Below, piece after piece: positions 51,123 through 59,669 of a stretch of 64,000 nt of DNA (position 1 is its first letter; each line of letters begins with the position of its first letter). Position numbers and translations under genes: made by a program. The notes under the pieces are model-generated. The model was not told where the DNA came from. It saw nothing but the letters and a program-made list of their open reading frames with translations, and did no database searches. Source of the DNA: Salipiger abyssi (GTDB lineage Bacteria > Pseudomonadota > Alphaproteobacteria > Rhodobacterales > Rhodobacteraceae); the NCBI RefSeq assembly GCF_001975705.1, contig NZ_CP015093.1, forward strand, positions 2,480,001 to 2,544,000. The letters are read 5' to 3'.

Positions 51123-51800
51123 GTGATCGAGCTCGAAAATGTGGCCTATAGCTATGGCGGCGGGGAGCTTCTGTCCGATCTGTCGCTGCAACTGGGGGCG
51201 GGGTCGTTCCATTTCCTCACAGGCCCGTCCGGCGCGGGCAAGACGACACTGCTCAAGCTCTGCTACGGCGCGCTGCGCCCGACCTCGGGGCAGGTGCGGC
51301 TCTTCGGCAGCGATGTGACCCATATGGACCGCGACGCGATTGCGCTGTCGCGCCGCCGCGTCGGGGTGGTGCATCAGGATTGCCAGTTTCTCGATCACCT
51401 GCCGGTTGCCGAGAACGTGGCGCTGCCGCTGGCCGTCTCGGGGCAGGCGGTGCCGGGGCAGGACGAGAACCTGCGCGAGCTTCTCGCCTGGGTCGGGCTG
51501 ACCGGGCGCGCCATGGCGCTGCCGCCGGAACTCTCGGGGGGCGAACGCCAGCGCGCGGCGCTGGCCCGCGCGGTGATCATGTCGCCCGAGGTGGTGCTGG
51601 CCGACGAGCCCACCGGCAATGTCGACTGGGAGATGTCGCAGCGGCTGCTGACGCTGCTGGTGGAGCTGAACCGCATGGGCAAGACCATCCTTATCGCCAC
51701 CCATGACCTGCAACTGATCCGCGCCGCCAAGGCGCAGGTGCAGGCGCGGGTGCTGCGGATCTCCAACCGCCGGCTCCAGACTGCGGGGGCGGATCTTTGA
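51123..51800 (+). CDS. ftsE: Cell division ATP-binding protein FtsE
   Basis: The protein has 225 residues. ABC ATPase: Walker A GPSGAGKTT near 34-42, LSGGERQRAALARAV signature, Walker B VVLADEP and the ENVALPLAVSG region. With FtsX it forms the complex that activates peptidoglycan hydrolases at the septum. The GTG at 51123 is the only start before MIELENVAYSYGGGEL. It overlaps ftsX by 4 bases. Confidence 0.94.
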   Translation: MIELENVAYSYGGGELLSDLSLQLGAGSFHFLTGPSGAGKTTLLKLCYGALRPTSGQVRLFGSDVTHMDRDAIALSRRRVGVVHQDCQFLDHLPVAENVALPLAVSGQAVPGQDENLRELLAWVGLTGRAMALPPELSGGERQRAALARAVIMSPEVVLADEPTGNVDWEMSQRLLTLLVELNRMGKTILIATHDLQLIRAAKAQVQARVLRISNRRLQTAGADL

Positions 51801-52702
51801 AGCTCTCGCCCGCCACCTTCCGCGCGCTTGCACGGCGCGACAAGGCCGCCGACCGGGTGGTGCCGCCCACCGGCTTTACCGCGCGGCTGACGCTCTTTGT
51901 GGCGGCGGCGATGGCCTTTCTCGCGGTCTTCGCACTGGCGCTGTCGCTGGCCGCCGGGCGGCTCGCGGCCAACTGGGGCGACGAGCTGGCCCGCGCCTCC
52001 ACCGTGCGGATCTCGGCCCCCGAGGGGCAGATGGCGGCGCAGACCGCCGCCGCGCTGCGGCTTCTGGAACAGACCACCGGTGTCGCCTCTGCCCGTGCGC
52101 TGAGCGAGGCCGAGCAGCAGGCGCTGCTCGAGCCCTGGTTCGGCCCGGATCTGCCGGTGGCCTCGCTGCCGGTGCCGCAGCTCATCGAGGTGATCGAGAC
52201 CGATGCGGGCTACGATCCGGCGGGGCTGCGGCTGCGCTTGCAGGCCGAGGTGCCGGGCGCCGTGCTCGACGATCACGCGCGCTGGCGCAAGCCGCTGGTG
52301 GCGGCGGCGGCGCGGCTGAACATGCTGGGCTGGGTTTCGGCGCTGCTGATCGCCGCCACGGTGGGCGCGATGGTGACGCTGGCGGCCAATGCGGCGCTGG
52401 CGGCGAATGCGCAGGTCATCGCGGTGCTGCGGCTGGTGGGCGCCACCGATATCTACATCGCCCGCGCCTTTGTGCGCCGCTTTACCCTGCGCGCGCTTAC
52501 CGGGGCTGCGGCGGGTACGGCGCTGGGCATCGTCGCGGTGCTACTGATGCCCGCCGGGGGCGAGACCGCCGGTTTCCTCACCGGGCTGGGCTTTCGCGGC
52601 TGGCACTGGCTGATTCCGCTGCTGGTGCCGCCGCTGGCGGCGGCGGTGGCCTTTATCGCCACGGCGGTGGCCGCGCGCCGCGTATTGGGAGGGTTGAGCT
52701 GA
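51797..52702 (+). CDS. ftsX: Cell division protein FtsX
   Basis: The protein has 301 residues with four membrane segments: one after the N-terminus (LTLFVAAAMAFLAVFALALSL) and three in the C-terminal half (WVSALLIAATVGAMVTLAANAALAAN, ALTGAAAGTALGIVAVLLM, WLIPLLVPPLAAAVAFIATAVAA). The large loop between TM1 and TM2 is the extracellular domain that contacts hydrolase activators. The start is a TTG overlapping the ftsE stop (TTGA). It ends at the first base of plsC-like. Confidence 0.92.
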   Translation: MKLSPATFRALARRDKAADRVVPPTGFTARLTLFVAAAMAFLAVFALALSLAAGRLAANWGDELARASTVRISAPEGQMAAQTAAALRLLEQTTGVASARALSEAEQQALLEPWFGPDLPVASLPVPQLIEVIETDAGYDPAGLRLRLQAEVPGAVLDDHARWRKPLVAAAARLNMLGWVSALLIAATVGAMVTLAANAALAANAQVIAVLRLVGATDIYIARAFVRRFTLRALTGAAAGTALGIVAVLLMPAGGETAGFLTGLGFRGWHWLIPLLVPPLAAAVAFIATAVAARRVLGGLS

Positions 52703-53436
52703 TGGGCTATGCGATCCGGTGGCTGCGGTCGCTGATCTTTGTCGGGCAGATGTACGCCGCGATGGCGATCATTGGCATCCTGTTCTTCCCCTGGGCGCTG
52801 GTGTCGCGCCGGGGCGCGCGGATTGCTTGCGTCTTCTGGTGCCGCTGGTCGCGCTGGACCGCAGGCTGGATGGTCGGGCTGAAATCCGAGATCCGCGGCA
52901 CGCCGCCGACAGATCAGGTGATCATCGCCTCCAAACATCAGAGCTTTTTCGACATCATCCTGATCTTCAGCGCCGTTCCGGCGGCGAAATTCATCATGAA
53001 GCGCGAGCTGCTCTGGATGCCGGTCTTCGGTCAGTATGCGCTGCGGATCGGCTGCGTGCCGGTGGATCGCGGCAAGCGCGGCGCCGCCATCTCCAAGATG
53101 CTGCGTGACGTCGAGCGTGGCGCGGCGGAGCCCGGGCAGCTCATCATCTATCCGCAGGGCACCCGCGTCGCACCGGGCGTCCACAAGCCCTACAAGGTTG
53201 GCGCGGCGCTGCTCTACGAGCAGACGGGCCAGCCCTGCGTGCCGGCGGCCACCAATGTCGGCGTGTTCTGGCCGCGCAAGGGCATCTACCGCAAGCCCGG
53301 CATCGCGGTGATGGAGTTTCTGCCGGTCATCGAGCCGGGTCTGTCCAAGACCGAATTCCTGAAACGGCTTGAACGCGAGGTGGAGACGGCGAGCGACGCG
53401 CTTTACGAGGAGGCGACAGGCCATGCGGCGGATTGA
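52702..53436 (+). CDS. Lysophospholipid acyltransferase (PlsC-like)
   Basis: The protein has 244 residues. An N-terminal membrane helix is followed by the acyltransferase signature HQSFFDIIL (HxxxxD) and the second motif IYPQGTRVAPGVHKPYKVGAAL. It would acylate lysophosphatidic acid or a related lysolipid at the inner membrane. It begins directly at the ftsX stop and overlaps the next gene by 14 bases, so the four genes form one operon. Confidence 0.9.
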   Translation: MGYAIRWLRSLIFVGQMYAAMAIIGILFFPWALVSRRGARIACVFWCRWSRWTAGWMVGLKSEIRGTPPTDQVIIASKHQSFFDIILIFSAVPAAKFIMKRELLWMPVFGQYALRIGCVPVDRGKRGAAISKMLRDVERGAAEPGQLIIYPQGTRVAPGVHKPYKVGAALLYEQTGQPCVPAATNVGVFWPRKGIYRKPGIAVMEFLPVIEPGLSKTEFLKRLEREVETASDALYEEATGHAAD

Positions 53437-54025
53437 GGTTATCGCGGAGCTGGAAACGCTCTATGGCACGCCCGGCGGCGCCTCGCTGCGCAAGGTCGCA
53501 CAGCGCATGACCCCGGCCTACCGGCGCTGGATCGCCGCCTCGCGCTTCTGCGTGGTCTCGACCGTGGGGCCGGAGGGCACGGACGGCACGCCGCGCGGCG
53601 ATGACGGTCCGGTGGTGCTGGAGCTCGATCCCGGCACGCTGGCGCTGCCCGACTGGCGCGGCAACAACCGGCTCGATTCGCTGCGCAATATCGTGCGGGA
53701 CGGGCGCATTTCGCTGATGTTCATGGTGCCGGGCGACACGCTTGTCGTGCGGGTGAACGGCACCGCCTGGCTCACCGACGATGCGGCGCTGCGCGCCCGG
53801 TTCGAGCACAAGGGCAAGCTGCCGGCCACGGTCGCGGTGATCGAGATCGCCGAGCTCTACGCACAATGCCCCAAGGCGCTGCTGCGCTCGGGGATCTGGG
53901 GGCGCGACGACAGCGCCGAGACGCCGAGCATGGGCGAGATCCTTGCCGAGATGACCAGCGGCGAGATCGAGGCCGGCGCCTGGGACCGCAGCTATCCCGA
54001 GCGGGCGAAGACGACGCTCTGGTAA
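53423..54025 (+). CDS. Pyridoxamine 5'-phosphate oxidase-fold flavoprotein
   Basis: The protein has 200 residues. FMN-binding split-barrel features are present: FCVVSTVGPEGTDGTPRGDDGPVV, LALPDWRGNNRLDSLRNIVRDGRISLMFMVPG and ALLRSGIW. It matches the MSMEG_1061-type PPOX subgroup; the reaction is unknown. Start is the ATG at 53423 inside the 3' end of the PlsC-like gene. Position in the ftsEX-plsC run suggests co-transcription without shared function. Confidence 0.85.
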   Translation: MRRIEVIAELETLYGTPGGASLRKVAQRMTPAYRRWIAASRFCVVSTVGPEGTDGTPRGDDGPVVLELDPGTLALPDWRGNNRLDSLRNIVRDGRISLMFMVPGDTLVVRVNGTAWLTDDAALRARFEHKGKLPATVAVIEIAELYAQCPKALLRSGIWGRDDSAETPSMGEILAEMTSGEIEAGAWDRSYPERAKTTLW

Positions 54026-54109
54026 CCCGCGAAAACGTGAAAAGGGTTTGGGACGGGCCTTTGCCGTCGTCGCGTTACACTCGGGACAACCACAGTTCCG
54101 GAGTGACCC

Positions 54110-54826
54110 ATGTCCGCAGATCGTCTCGAGACAACCCGCCGTGCCCTGCTTGCGGGCTTCGCCGCGTCCCCCATCGCCGCCTTCGGCATCGGGGTGTTTT
54201 CCAGCGCCGCGCGTGCCGAGGCACAATCCGCCGGGCTGATCACACCCAATGTCTGCATGGTCATGCCCGAGGTGACCGAGGGGCCCTATTACCTGGGTGA
54301 GGGGCTGGTGCGCAGCGATATTGCAGAGGATCGCGACGGCGTGCCGATGCGGCTGCGCATGCAGGTGGTGACGGCGTCCTGCGAGCCGGTGCCGGGCGCG
54401 CGGGTGGATGTCTGGCATTGTGACGCGGAAGGGAACTACTCGGGCTATGCGCGGCAGGGCAGCGACCGGCGCGCCGACACGCGGGGCGAGACCTTTCTGC
54501 GCGGCACGCAGATGACCGGGGGTGACGGGGTGGTGCACTTCGCGACCATCTATCCCGGCTGGTATCGCGGGCGCTCGACCCATATCCACTACAAGGTTTA
54601 TCTCGACGATCGCTCGGTGCTGACCAGCCAGATCTTCTTTCCCGACGCGCTGAGCCAGGTGCTGTTCCGCACGCGCCCGCCCTATAATGCGCGGGGCGAG
54701 AGCGACACGAGGAACAGCGACGATTGGATCGCGCGACGTGCCGGCGAGGGGGCCTATGCAGCGGTGCGCGAAGAGCCCGGCGGGTATGACGCCGCGCTGG
54801 TGGTGGGGATCGACGCGAAGATGTGA
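54110..54826 (+). CDS. Exported intradiol ring-cleavage dioxygenase-like protein
   Basis: The protein has 238 residues. The N-terminus has a twin-arginine pattern (TTRRALLAGFAASPIAAFGIG) followed by a hydrophobic stretch, suggesting Tat export. The intradiol dioxygenase fold is shown by TEGPYYLGEGLVRSDI, GARVDVWHCDAEGNYSGY, TIYPGWYRGRSTHIHYKVYLDD with iron ligands Tyr/His/His, and an N-terminal Tyr. Secreted members of this family have unclear substrates and are not catechol or protocatechuate enzymes. It is followed by a cluster of hairpins. Confidence 0.85.
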   Translation: MSADRLETTRRALLAGFAASPIAAFGIGVFSSAARAEAQSAGLITPNVCMVMPEVTEGPYYLGEGLVRSDIAEDRDGVPMRLRMQVVTASCEPVPGARVDVWHCDAEGNYSGYARQGSDRRADTRGETFLRGTQMTGGDGVVHFATIYPGWYRGRSTHIHYKVYLDDRSVLTSQIFFPDALSQVLFRTRPPYNARGESDTRNSDDWIARRAGEGAYAAVREEPGGYDAALVVGIDAKM

Positions 54827-54845
54827 GCGGCCTTTGCGCGAAGGC

Positions 54846-54974
54846 GGGTTGGAAACCGACCCTACGGGTGACGCGCGGTTGCGGTTGCAGGGCGGCAATT
54901 TCCTTCGAAGGAAATTGCAAAAGCCTTCGAAGGCTTTTGACGCGAAAGGCCCCCGCGGTTGCGCGGGGGCCTTT
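54846..54974. repeat. Stack of four hairpins/palindromes between converging genes
   Basis: In order: GGGTTGG-AAA-CCGACCC (54846-54862) followed by TACGGG; a perfect 24-base palindrome centred on TTCGAA (54895-54918); an adjacent perfect 20-base palindrome with the same centre (54919-54938); and the terminator at 54945-54974. The two middle palindromes share the core CCTTCGAAGG. Confidence 0.75.
54945..54974 (+). terminator. Bidirectional intrinsic terminator
   Basis: AAAGGCCCCCGCG and CGCGGGGGCCTTT form a 13-bp stem with a short GTTG loop. Flanking A and T residues allow use from both sides, serving the dioxygenase gene and lpd, which ends at 54998. Confidence 0.88.
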
Positions 54975-54997
54975 GCCTTGTCTCGGGGTCTTGGGGC

Positions 54998-56386
54998 TCA
55001 GACGTGGATCGGGCCGTCGCCGCAGGCCAGCGCCGCCTCGCGCACCGCTTCGGAATAGGTCGGGTGGGCGTGGCAGGTCAGCGCGAGATCCTCGGCGGAG
55101 GCGCCGAATTCCATCGCCACGCAGACCTCGTGGATCAGATCGCCGGCGCCCGGGCCGATGATATGCGCGCCGAGGATGCGGTCGGTTTCCTTGTCGGCGA
55201 GGATCTTGACGAAGCCTTCGCTGGCGAACATCGCCTTGGCGCGGGCATTGCCCATGAACGGGAACTTGCCCACCTTGTAGGCCTTGCCATCGTTCTTCAG
55301 CTCCTGCTCGGTGGCGCCGACCGAAGCAACCTCGGGCCAGGTGTAGATCACGCTGGGGATGACGCCGTAATTCACATGGCCGTGCTTGCCGGCAATCACC
55401 TCGGCGCAGGCCATGCCCTCGTCCTCGGCCTTATGCGCCAGCATCGGCCCGTCGATGGCGTCGCCGATGGCGTAGATGCCCTTCACATTGGTCTGCCAGT
55501 GGCCGTCGGTCTTGATCTGGCCGCGCTCGCTTACCGCGACGCCGAGCGTGTCGAGCCCCAGACCGTCGGTGAAGGGGCGGCGGCCGGTGGCGACCAGCAC
55601 CACATCGGCCTCGACCTCATGCTCGCTGTCGTCCTTGCGCAGCTTGTAGGTGACCTTGGCCTTGGTCTTGGAGGCCTCGACCTTCTGCACCGCCGCGCCG
55701 AGGGTGAATTCCAGCCCCTGCTTGGTCAGCATCTTCTGGAAGCTGCGCTGCACCTCGGTGTCCATGCTGGGGGTGATCACGTCGAGGAACTCGATTACCG
55801 AGACCTCGGAGCCGAGGCGTTTGTAGACCGAGCCCAGTTCCAGCCCGATCACGCCGGCACCGATGACGACCATCTTCTTCGGCACTTTCGGCAGCTCCAG
55901 CGCTCCGGTGGAGCTGACCACGACCTTCTCGTCGATCTCGACGCCGGGCAGCGAGCTGGGCTCGGAGCCGCTGGCGACGATGATGTTCTTGGTTTCGTAG
56001 GTGTCGTCGCCGACCACCACCTTGCCGGCTTCGGGGATGCTGGCCCAGCCCTTGATCCAGTCGATCTTGTTCTTCTTGAAGAGGAACTCGATGCCCTTGG
56101 TGTTCTGGCCGATCACGTCGTCCTTGTAGGAGAGCATCTGTTTCCAGTCGACCGACGGCGCCTTGCCCTTCAGCCCCATGCTGGCGAAGTTGTGTTCGGC
56201 CTCGTGCAGCTGGTGGGAGGCATGCAGCAGCGCCTTCGACGGGATGCAGCCCACGTTGAGGCAGGTGCCGCCGAGGGTGTCACGGCCCTCGACGCAGGCG
56301 GTCTTGAGACCCAGCTGCGCGCAGCGGATGGCGGCGACATAGCCGCCCGGGCCCGCGCCGATCACGATGACGTCGTATTGTGCCAT
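54998..56386 (-). CDS. lpd: Dihydrolipoamide dehydrogenase (E3)
   Basis: The protein has 462 residues. The redox disulfide is Cys42/Cys47 in [18 protein letters not shown] and NAD Rossmann motifs are [15 protein letters not shown] and [20 protein letters not shown]; the C-terminal [15 protein letters not shown] holds the catalytic His/Glu. It reoxidises lipoamide in 2-oxoglutarate dehydrogenase. It lies downstream of sucA and sucB on the same strand, separated from them by a glycosyltransferase and a MAPEG gene. ATG 56386 fits the family start. Confidence 0.97.
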   Translation of the reverse strand: MAQYDVIVIGAGPGGYVAAIRCAQLGLKTACVEGRDTLGGTCLNVGCIPSKALLHASHQLHEAEHNFASMGLKGKAPSVDWKQMLSYKDDVIGQNTKGIEFLFKKNKIDWIKGWASIPEAGKVVVGDDTYETKNIIVASGSEPSSLPGVEIDEKVVVSSTGALELPKVPKKMVVIGAGVIGLELGSVYKRLGSEVSVIEFLDVITPSMDTEVQRSFQKMLTKQGLEFTLGAAVQKVEASKTKAKVTYKLRKDDSEHEVEADVVLVATGRRPFTDGLGLDTLGVAVSERGQIKTDGHWQTNVKGIYAIGDAIDGPMLAHKAEDEGMACAEVIAGKHGHVNYGVIPSVIYTWPEVASVGATEQELKNDGKAYKVGKFPFMGNARAKAMFASEGFVKILADKETDRILGAHIIGPGAGDLIHEVCVAMEFGASAEDLALTCHAHPTYSEAVREAALACGDGPIHV

Positions 56387-56477
56387 GGGATGTCCTTTCC
56401 TCTTTTGTTCGGGGAGGGGCCAGCCCCTCTGCGGCTGCGCCGCATTCACCCCGGGATATTTGGTGCCAATGGAAACG

Positions 56478-56867
56478 CTAGAAAAGCGCGGCGATCAGCA
56501 GAATTGTTGTTGCGAGCGGGCCAATGGCCCAGATGAGCGAGCGCCAGGGCGTCCAGGCGAAGAGATAGGCGGGCACATAGAGCACCCGGGCGATCAGGTA
56601 GATCAGCGCGCAGAGCACGGTGATCGCGCTGGTCTTGTCGGTATAGGTGACAAGCAGCGTGGCGATGGCGAAGAGCAGCAGCCCCTCGAAATGGTTGTTC
56701 ATCGCCCGCTGGGCGCGGCCCGCATGGCCTGTGAGCGTGCGCGGCGCGTCGCGCGGCGAGGCGGCATAGTCGCGGCCCACCTGTTTCTGCGCCAGCACGG
56801 AGAAGAGCGCCATCTGGCCGATCTGCAACAGCGCGGCGAGGGCGAGGGCGGTGAGTTCGGGGGTCAT
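56478..56867 (-). CDS. MAPEG family membrane protein
   Basis: The protein has 129 residues and four membrane helices ([83 protein letters not shown]), with [14 protein letters not shown] typical of MAPEG proteins (glutathione/eicosanoid metabolism in eukaryotes). The bacterial function is unknown. It begins inside the end of the glycosyltransferase gene by 4 bases. Confidence 0.9.
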   Translation of the reverse strand: MTPELTALALAALLQIGQMALFSVLAQKQVGRDYAASPRDAPRTLTGHAGRAQRAMNNHFEGLLLFAIATLLVTYTDKTSAITVLCALIYLIARVLYVPAYLFAWTPWRSLIWAIGPLATTILLIAALF

Positions 56868-57952
56868 CTGGCGCCACCCCTCCCGGGCTTGACCCGGGAC
56901 CTCTCGCTCGGGTCATGGGGGTGACCCCGGAGCGCGGCCGGGCTGCGTGCCGCCTGTCGCGAGCGAGAGGTGCCGTGGTCCAGAGGAGGCGGAGCTTTTC
57001 CGCGGGTCCGTGCGGCGATGTTCTCGGCGGTGAGAAACTGCGCGCGATCTTGCCGGAAACGATCCTGACAGGCATGCTCCGCCCGCGCGATTTCCGGAAC
57101 GGCGCGCCATTTCGCCAGCCGCTTCTTGAGTGCGGGCAGATAGGCGGCCATCTCGGGCGCTGCCGTTTCATTGATGTTTGCCATCCGATGCCAGTGGCTG
57201 CCGATGTGATACTTGGTATCTCCCTGCTTGCCCTGACCGTCGCCGCGGTGGTTCTTCATCATGAACGTATCCTCGGAGCGTACCCCATAGTGGAAAATCT
57301 GGGCCGTCTTCGCGCGCGTGGCGACGTCGTGCGGTCTGAAACGTGCCGATTTCGGCTGATACAGTGTGCCGTTGCGGAGCTCTTCGCCATCGGGTGATAG
57401 CACCAAGGGATCGGAGACCAGCGGATCGCGCGGATTGTGATCCGTCGCGCGACCGAAACTTGCCACCTTGAAGAGGCATTTGGATTTCGCCTTGCCCGGT
57501 TCCGGTGCGGTTTCGGCGCGCACATTGCACTCGATGACGAGATCGCCGGGATGCCATTCGGACAAGCCATTGTCGCCGAAGAGCCGCCAGGGGATCGGTA
57601 CGACGTCGGCGTCGCGGGTTCGGGCGAGCAGGGCGGAGAGCCCGTGCGGAACGTAGAGAAACTCGTCCGAGTCGATGTGCAGGATATGGCTGAGGCCCTC
57701 GTCGCGGGCCAGACGCAGCACGATGTCCATGCCCCTGTTCTGCGGCGACCCGCCTGGCGGAACCGATTGCCGGATATGCCTGACGAGGCCATGCTCGGCA
57801 AGCAAATCGAGCAAAATGTCGGATTCGTCGGTGCAGTCATTGGTCACGATCACGATCTGCTCGAAACCCAGCGCGACATGATAGGCCAGCCATTCGAGCA
57901 GGAAGATCCCCTCGTTGCGCATGCAGGTGGCGAGTGCGATCCGGTGTGCCAT
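56864..57952 (-). CDS. Family 2 glycosyltransferase-like protein
   Basis: The protein has 362 residues. ALATCMRNEGIFLLEWLAYHVALGFEQIVIVTNDCTDESDILL is the GT2/GT92-type donor-binding fold, and the DxD equivalent is HILHIDSDEFLYV. It probably transfers a sugar to a surface polysaccharide or glycan; substrates are unknown. From about residue 325 the sequence becomes arginine/proline-rich (RSRQAARSPAALRG, DPSERSRVKPGRG) and is encoded by inverted-repeat DNA, suggesting the original stop was lost. Start 57952 gives the fold start. It lies between sucB and lpd, probably a later insertion. Confidence 0.82.
   Translation of the reverse strand: MAHRIALATCMRNEGIFLLEWLAYHVALGFEQIVIVTNDCTDESDILLDLLAEHGLVRHIRQSVPPGGSPQNRGMDIVLRLARDEGLSHILHIDSDEFLYVPHGLSALLARTRDADVVPIPWRLFGDNGLSEWHPGDLVIECNVRAETAPEPGKAKSKCLFKVASFGRATDHNPRDPLVSDPLVLSPDGEELRNGTLYQPKSARFRPHDVATRAKTAQIFHYGVRSEDTFMMKNHRGDGQGKQGDTKYHIGSHWHRMANINETAAPEMAAYLPALKKRLAKWRAVPEIARAEHACQDRFRQDRAQFLTAENIAARTRGKAPPPLDHGTSRSRQAARSPAALRGHPHDPSERSRVKPGRGGAR
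56881..56971. repeat. Inverted repeats inside the glycosyltransferase 3' end
   Basis: TCCCGGG-CTTGA-CCCGGGA (56881-56898) is followed by 12-base arms ACCTCTCGCTCG (56899-56910) and CGAGCGAGAGGT (56960-56971). The block is read through as the low-complexity C-terminus of the glycosyltransferase. Confidence 0.6.
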
Positions 57953-58100
57953 CACGACCCGCCCGGTCGACCGCGCATAGACCGCACGTCCCCGGAAGGA
58001 CGACGCCGATGGGCAAGGGGCAAAACAAACGGGGCTTGCATGAACATCGACCTGTGAACGGACTGTCTGGCTATCGGTATCGTACCGAGGAAGTTTGACC

Positions 58101-58132
58101 GTGCAGCCGCGTCCGCTCCGGAGCGGCTGCAC
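58101..58132 (-). terminator. Hairpin after sucB
   Basis: GTGCAGCCGC (58101-58110) pairs with GCGGCTGCAC (58123-58132), just after the sucB stop. No T tract follows on the minus strand, so it may be a processing or weak termination signal separating sucB from the glycosyltransferase gene. Confidence 0.45.
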
Positions 58133-58144
58133 GTTAGGCGATCT

Positions 58145-59665
58145 TTACAGATCCATCAGCAGCCGGCGCGGATCCTCCAGCGCTTCCTTGACGCGCACGA
58201 GGAAGGTCACGGCGCCCTTGCCGTCGACGATGCGGTGATCGTAGGAGAGCGCCAGATACATCATCGGGCGGATCTTGATCTCGCCATTGATGACCATCGG
58301 GCGGTCCTGGATCTTGTGCATGCCGAGGATGCCCGATTGCGGCGGGTTCAGGATCGGCGAGGACATCAGCGAGCCGTAGACGCCGCCGTTCGAGATCGTG
58401 AAGGTGCCGCCCTGCATCTCGGCCATGGAGAGCTTGCCGTCGCGGGCGCGCTTGCCCTTCTCGGCGATCTCCGCCTCAATCTCGGCAAAGCTCTTGGCGT
58501 CGACATCGCGCAGCACCGGAACGACCAGACCCTGCGGGGTGCCGGCGGCGATGCCCATATGCACGAAGTTCTTGTAGACCACGTCGGTGCCGTCGATCTC
58601 GGCGTTGACCTCGGGCACTTCCTTCAGCGCGTGGCAGCAGGCCTTGGTGAAGAAGGACATGAAGCCCAGACGCACGCCGTGCTTCTTCTCGAAGAGATCC
58701 TTGTACTGGTTCCGCAGCGCCATCACCTCGGTCATGTCCACCTCGTTATAGGTGGTGAGCATGGCGGCGGTGTTCTGCGCGTCCTTGAGGCGGCGCGCGA
58801 TGGTCTGGCGCAGCCGGGTCATCTTGACGCGCTCTTCGCGGGCAGCATCCTCGGCCGGGCTCGGCGCGCGCTGCGCCTGGGCCGGAGCCGCCGCCGGGGC
58901 GGGGGCCGATTTCGCGGCGGAGATGGCGGCGGAGACATCCTCTTTCATGATGCGGCCGTCCTTGCCGGTGCCGGTGACCTGCTTGGGGTCGAGACCGGCT
59001 TCGGCCATGGCCTTCTTGGCCGACGGCGCATCCTCGACATCCTTGCCGCCGGAGGAGGCGGGGGCTTCGGCAGGAGCCTTGCTTTCCGCAGGCGCGGAGG
59101 CCGCGGCGCCGGCGCCGCCCGACATCACCGCCAGCTTGCCGCCGGCCTCGACCGTGGCGCCTTCCTCGGCGAGGATCTCGGTCAGCACACCGGAGGCGGG
59201 GGCGGGCACTTCGACCGACACCTTGTCGGTTTCCAGCTCGCAGAGCATCTCGTCCTGCTGCACCGCGTCGCCGACCTTCTTGAACCAGGTCGAGACGGTG
59301 GCCTCGGTCACCGATTCACCCAAGGTCGGCACCATCACGTCGACCGGGGTCGCGTCGTCAGACGACGGCTTGGCCTCGGGTTTGGTGGCGGAGGGGCGTT
59401 CCTCGACGGTGGTCGAGCCGGCTTCGCCCGCCGGAGCGATATTGGCCAGCAGGGCGTCGACGCCCACCGTGTCGCCTTCCTGTGCGACGATGTCTTCCAG
59501 GACACCTTCGACGGGAGAGGGAACCTCGACGGTCACCTTGTCGGTTTCCAGTTCGCACAGCATCTCGTCCACGTCGACACTGTCGCCCGGCTTCTTGAAC
59601 CAGGTGGCAACGGTTGCCTCGGTCACGGATTCCCCGAGCGTGGGGACGCGCACTTCGGTCGTCAT
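58145..59665 (-). CDS. sucB: Dihydrolipoyl succinyltransferase (E2) with two lipoyl domains
   Basis: The protein has 506 residues, longer than the roughly 405 of E. coli SucB, because it carries two lipoyl domains. Lipoylated lysines are predicted at 43 and 148, each in ELETDKVxVEVP. Two alanine/proline-rich linkers, a peripheral subunit-binding domain (about 220-250, [31 protein letters not shown]) and the catalytic domain with [16 protein letters not shown] follow. It transfers succinyl groups to CoA in the 2-oxoglutarate dehydrogenase complex. It starts 4 bases after the sucA stop. Confidence 0.96.
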   Translation of the reverse strand: MTTEVRVPTLGESVTEATVATWFKKPGDSVDVDEMLCELETDKVTVEVPSPVEGVLEDIVAQEGDTVGVDALLANIAPAGEAGSTTVEERPSATKPEAKPSSDDATPVDVMVPTLGESVTEATVSTWFKKVGDAVQQDEMLCELETDKVSVEVPAPASGVLTEILAEEGATVEAGGKLAVMSGGAGAAASAPAESKAPAEAPASSGGKDVEDAPSAKKAMAEAGLDPKQVTGTGKDGRIMKEDVSAAISAAKSAPAPAAAPAQAQRAPSPAEDAAREERVKMTRLRQTIARRLKDAQNTAAMLTTYNEVDMTEVMALRNQYKDLFEKKHGVRLGFMSFFTKACCHALKEVPEVNAEIDGTDVVYKNFVHMGIAAGTPQGLVVPVLRDVDAKSFAEIEAEIAEKGKRARDGKLSMAEMQGGTFTISNGGVYGSLMSSPILNPPQSGILGMHKIQDRPMVINGEIKIRPMMYLALSYDHRIVDGKGAVTFLVRVKEALEDPRRLLMDL

Positions 59666-59669
59666 TGTC

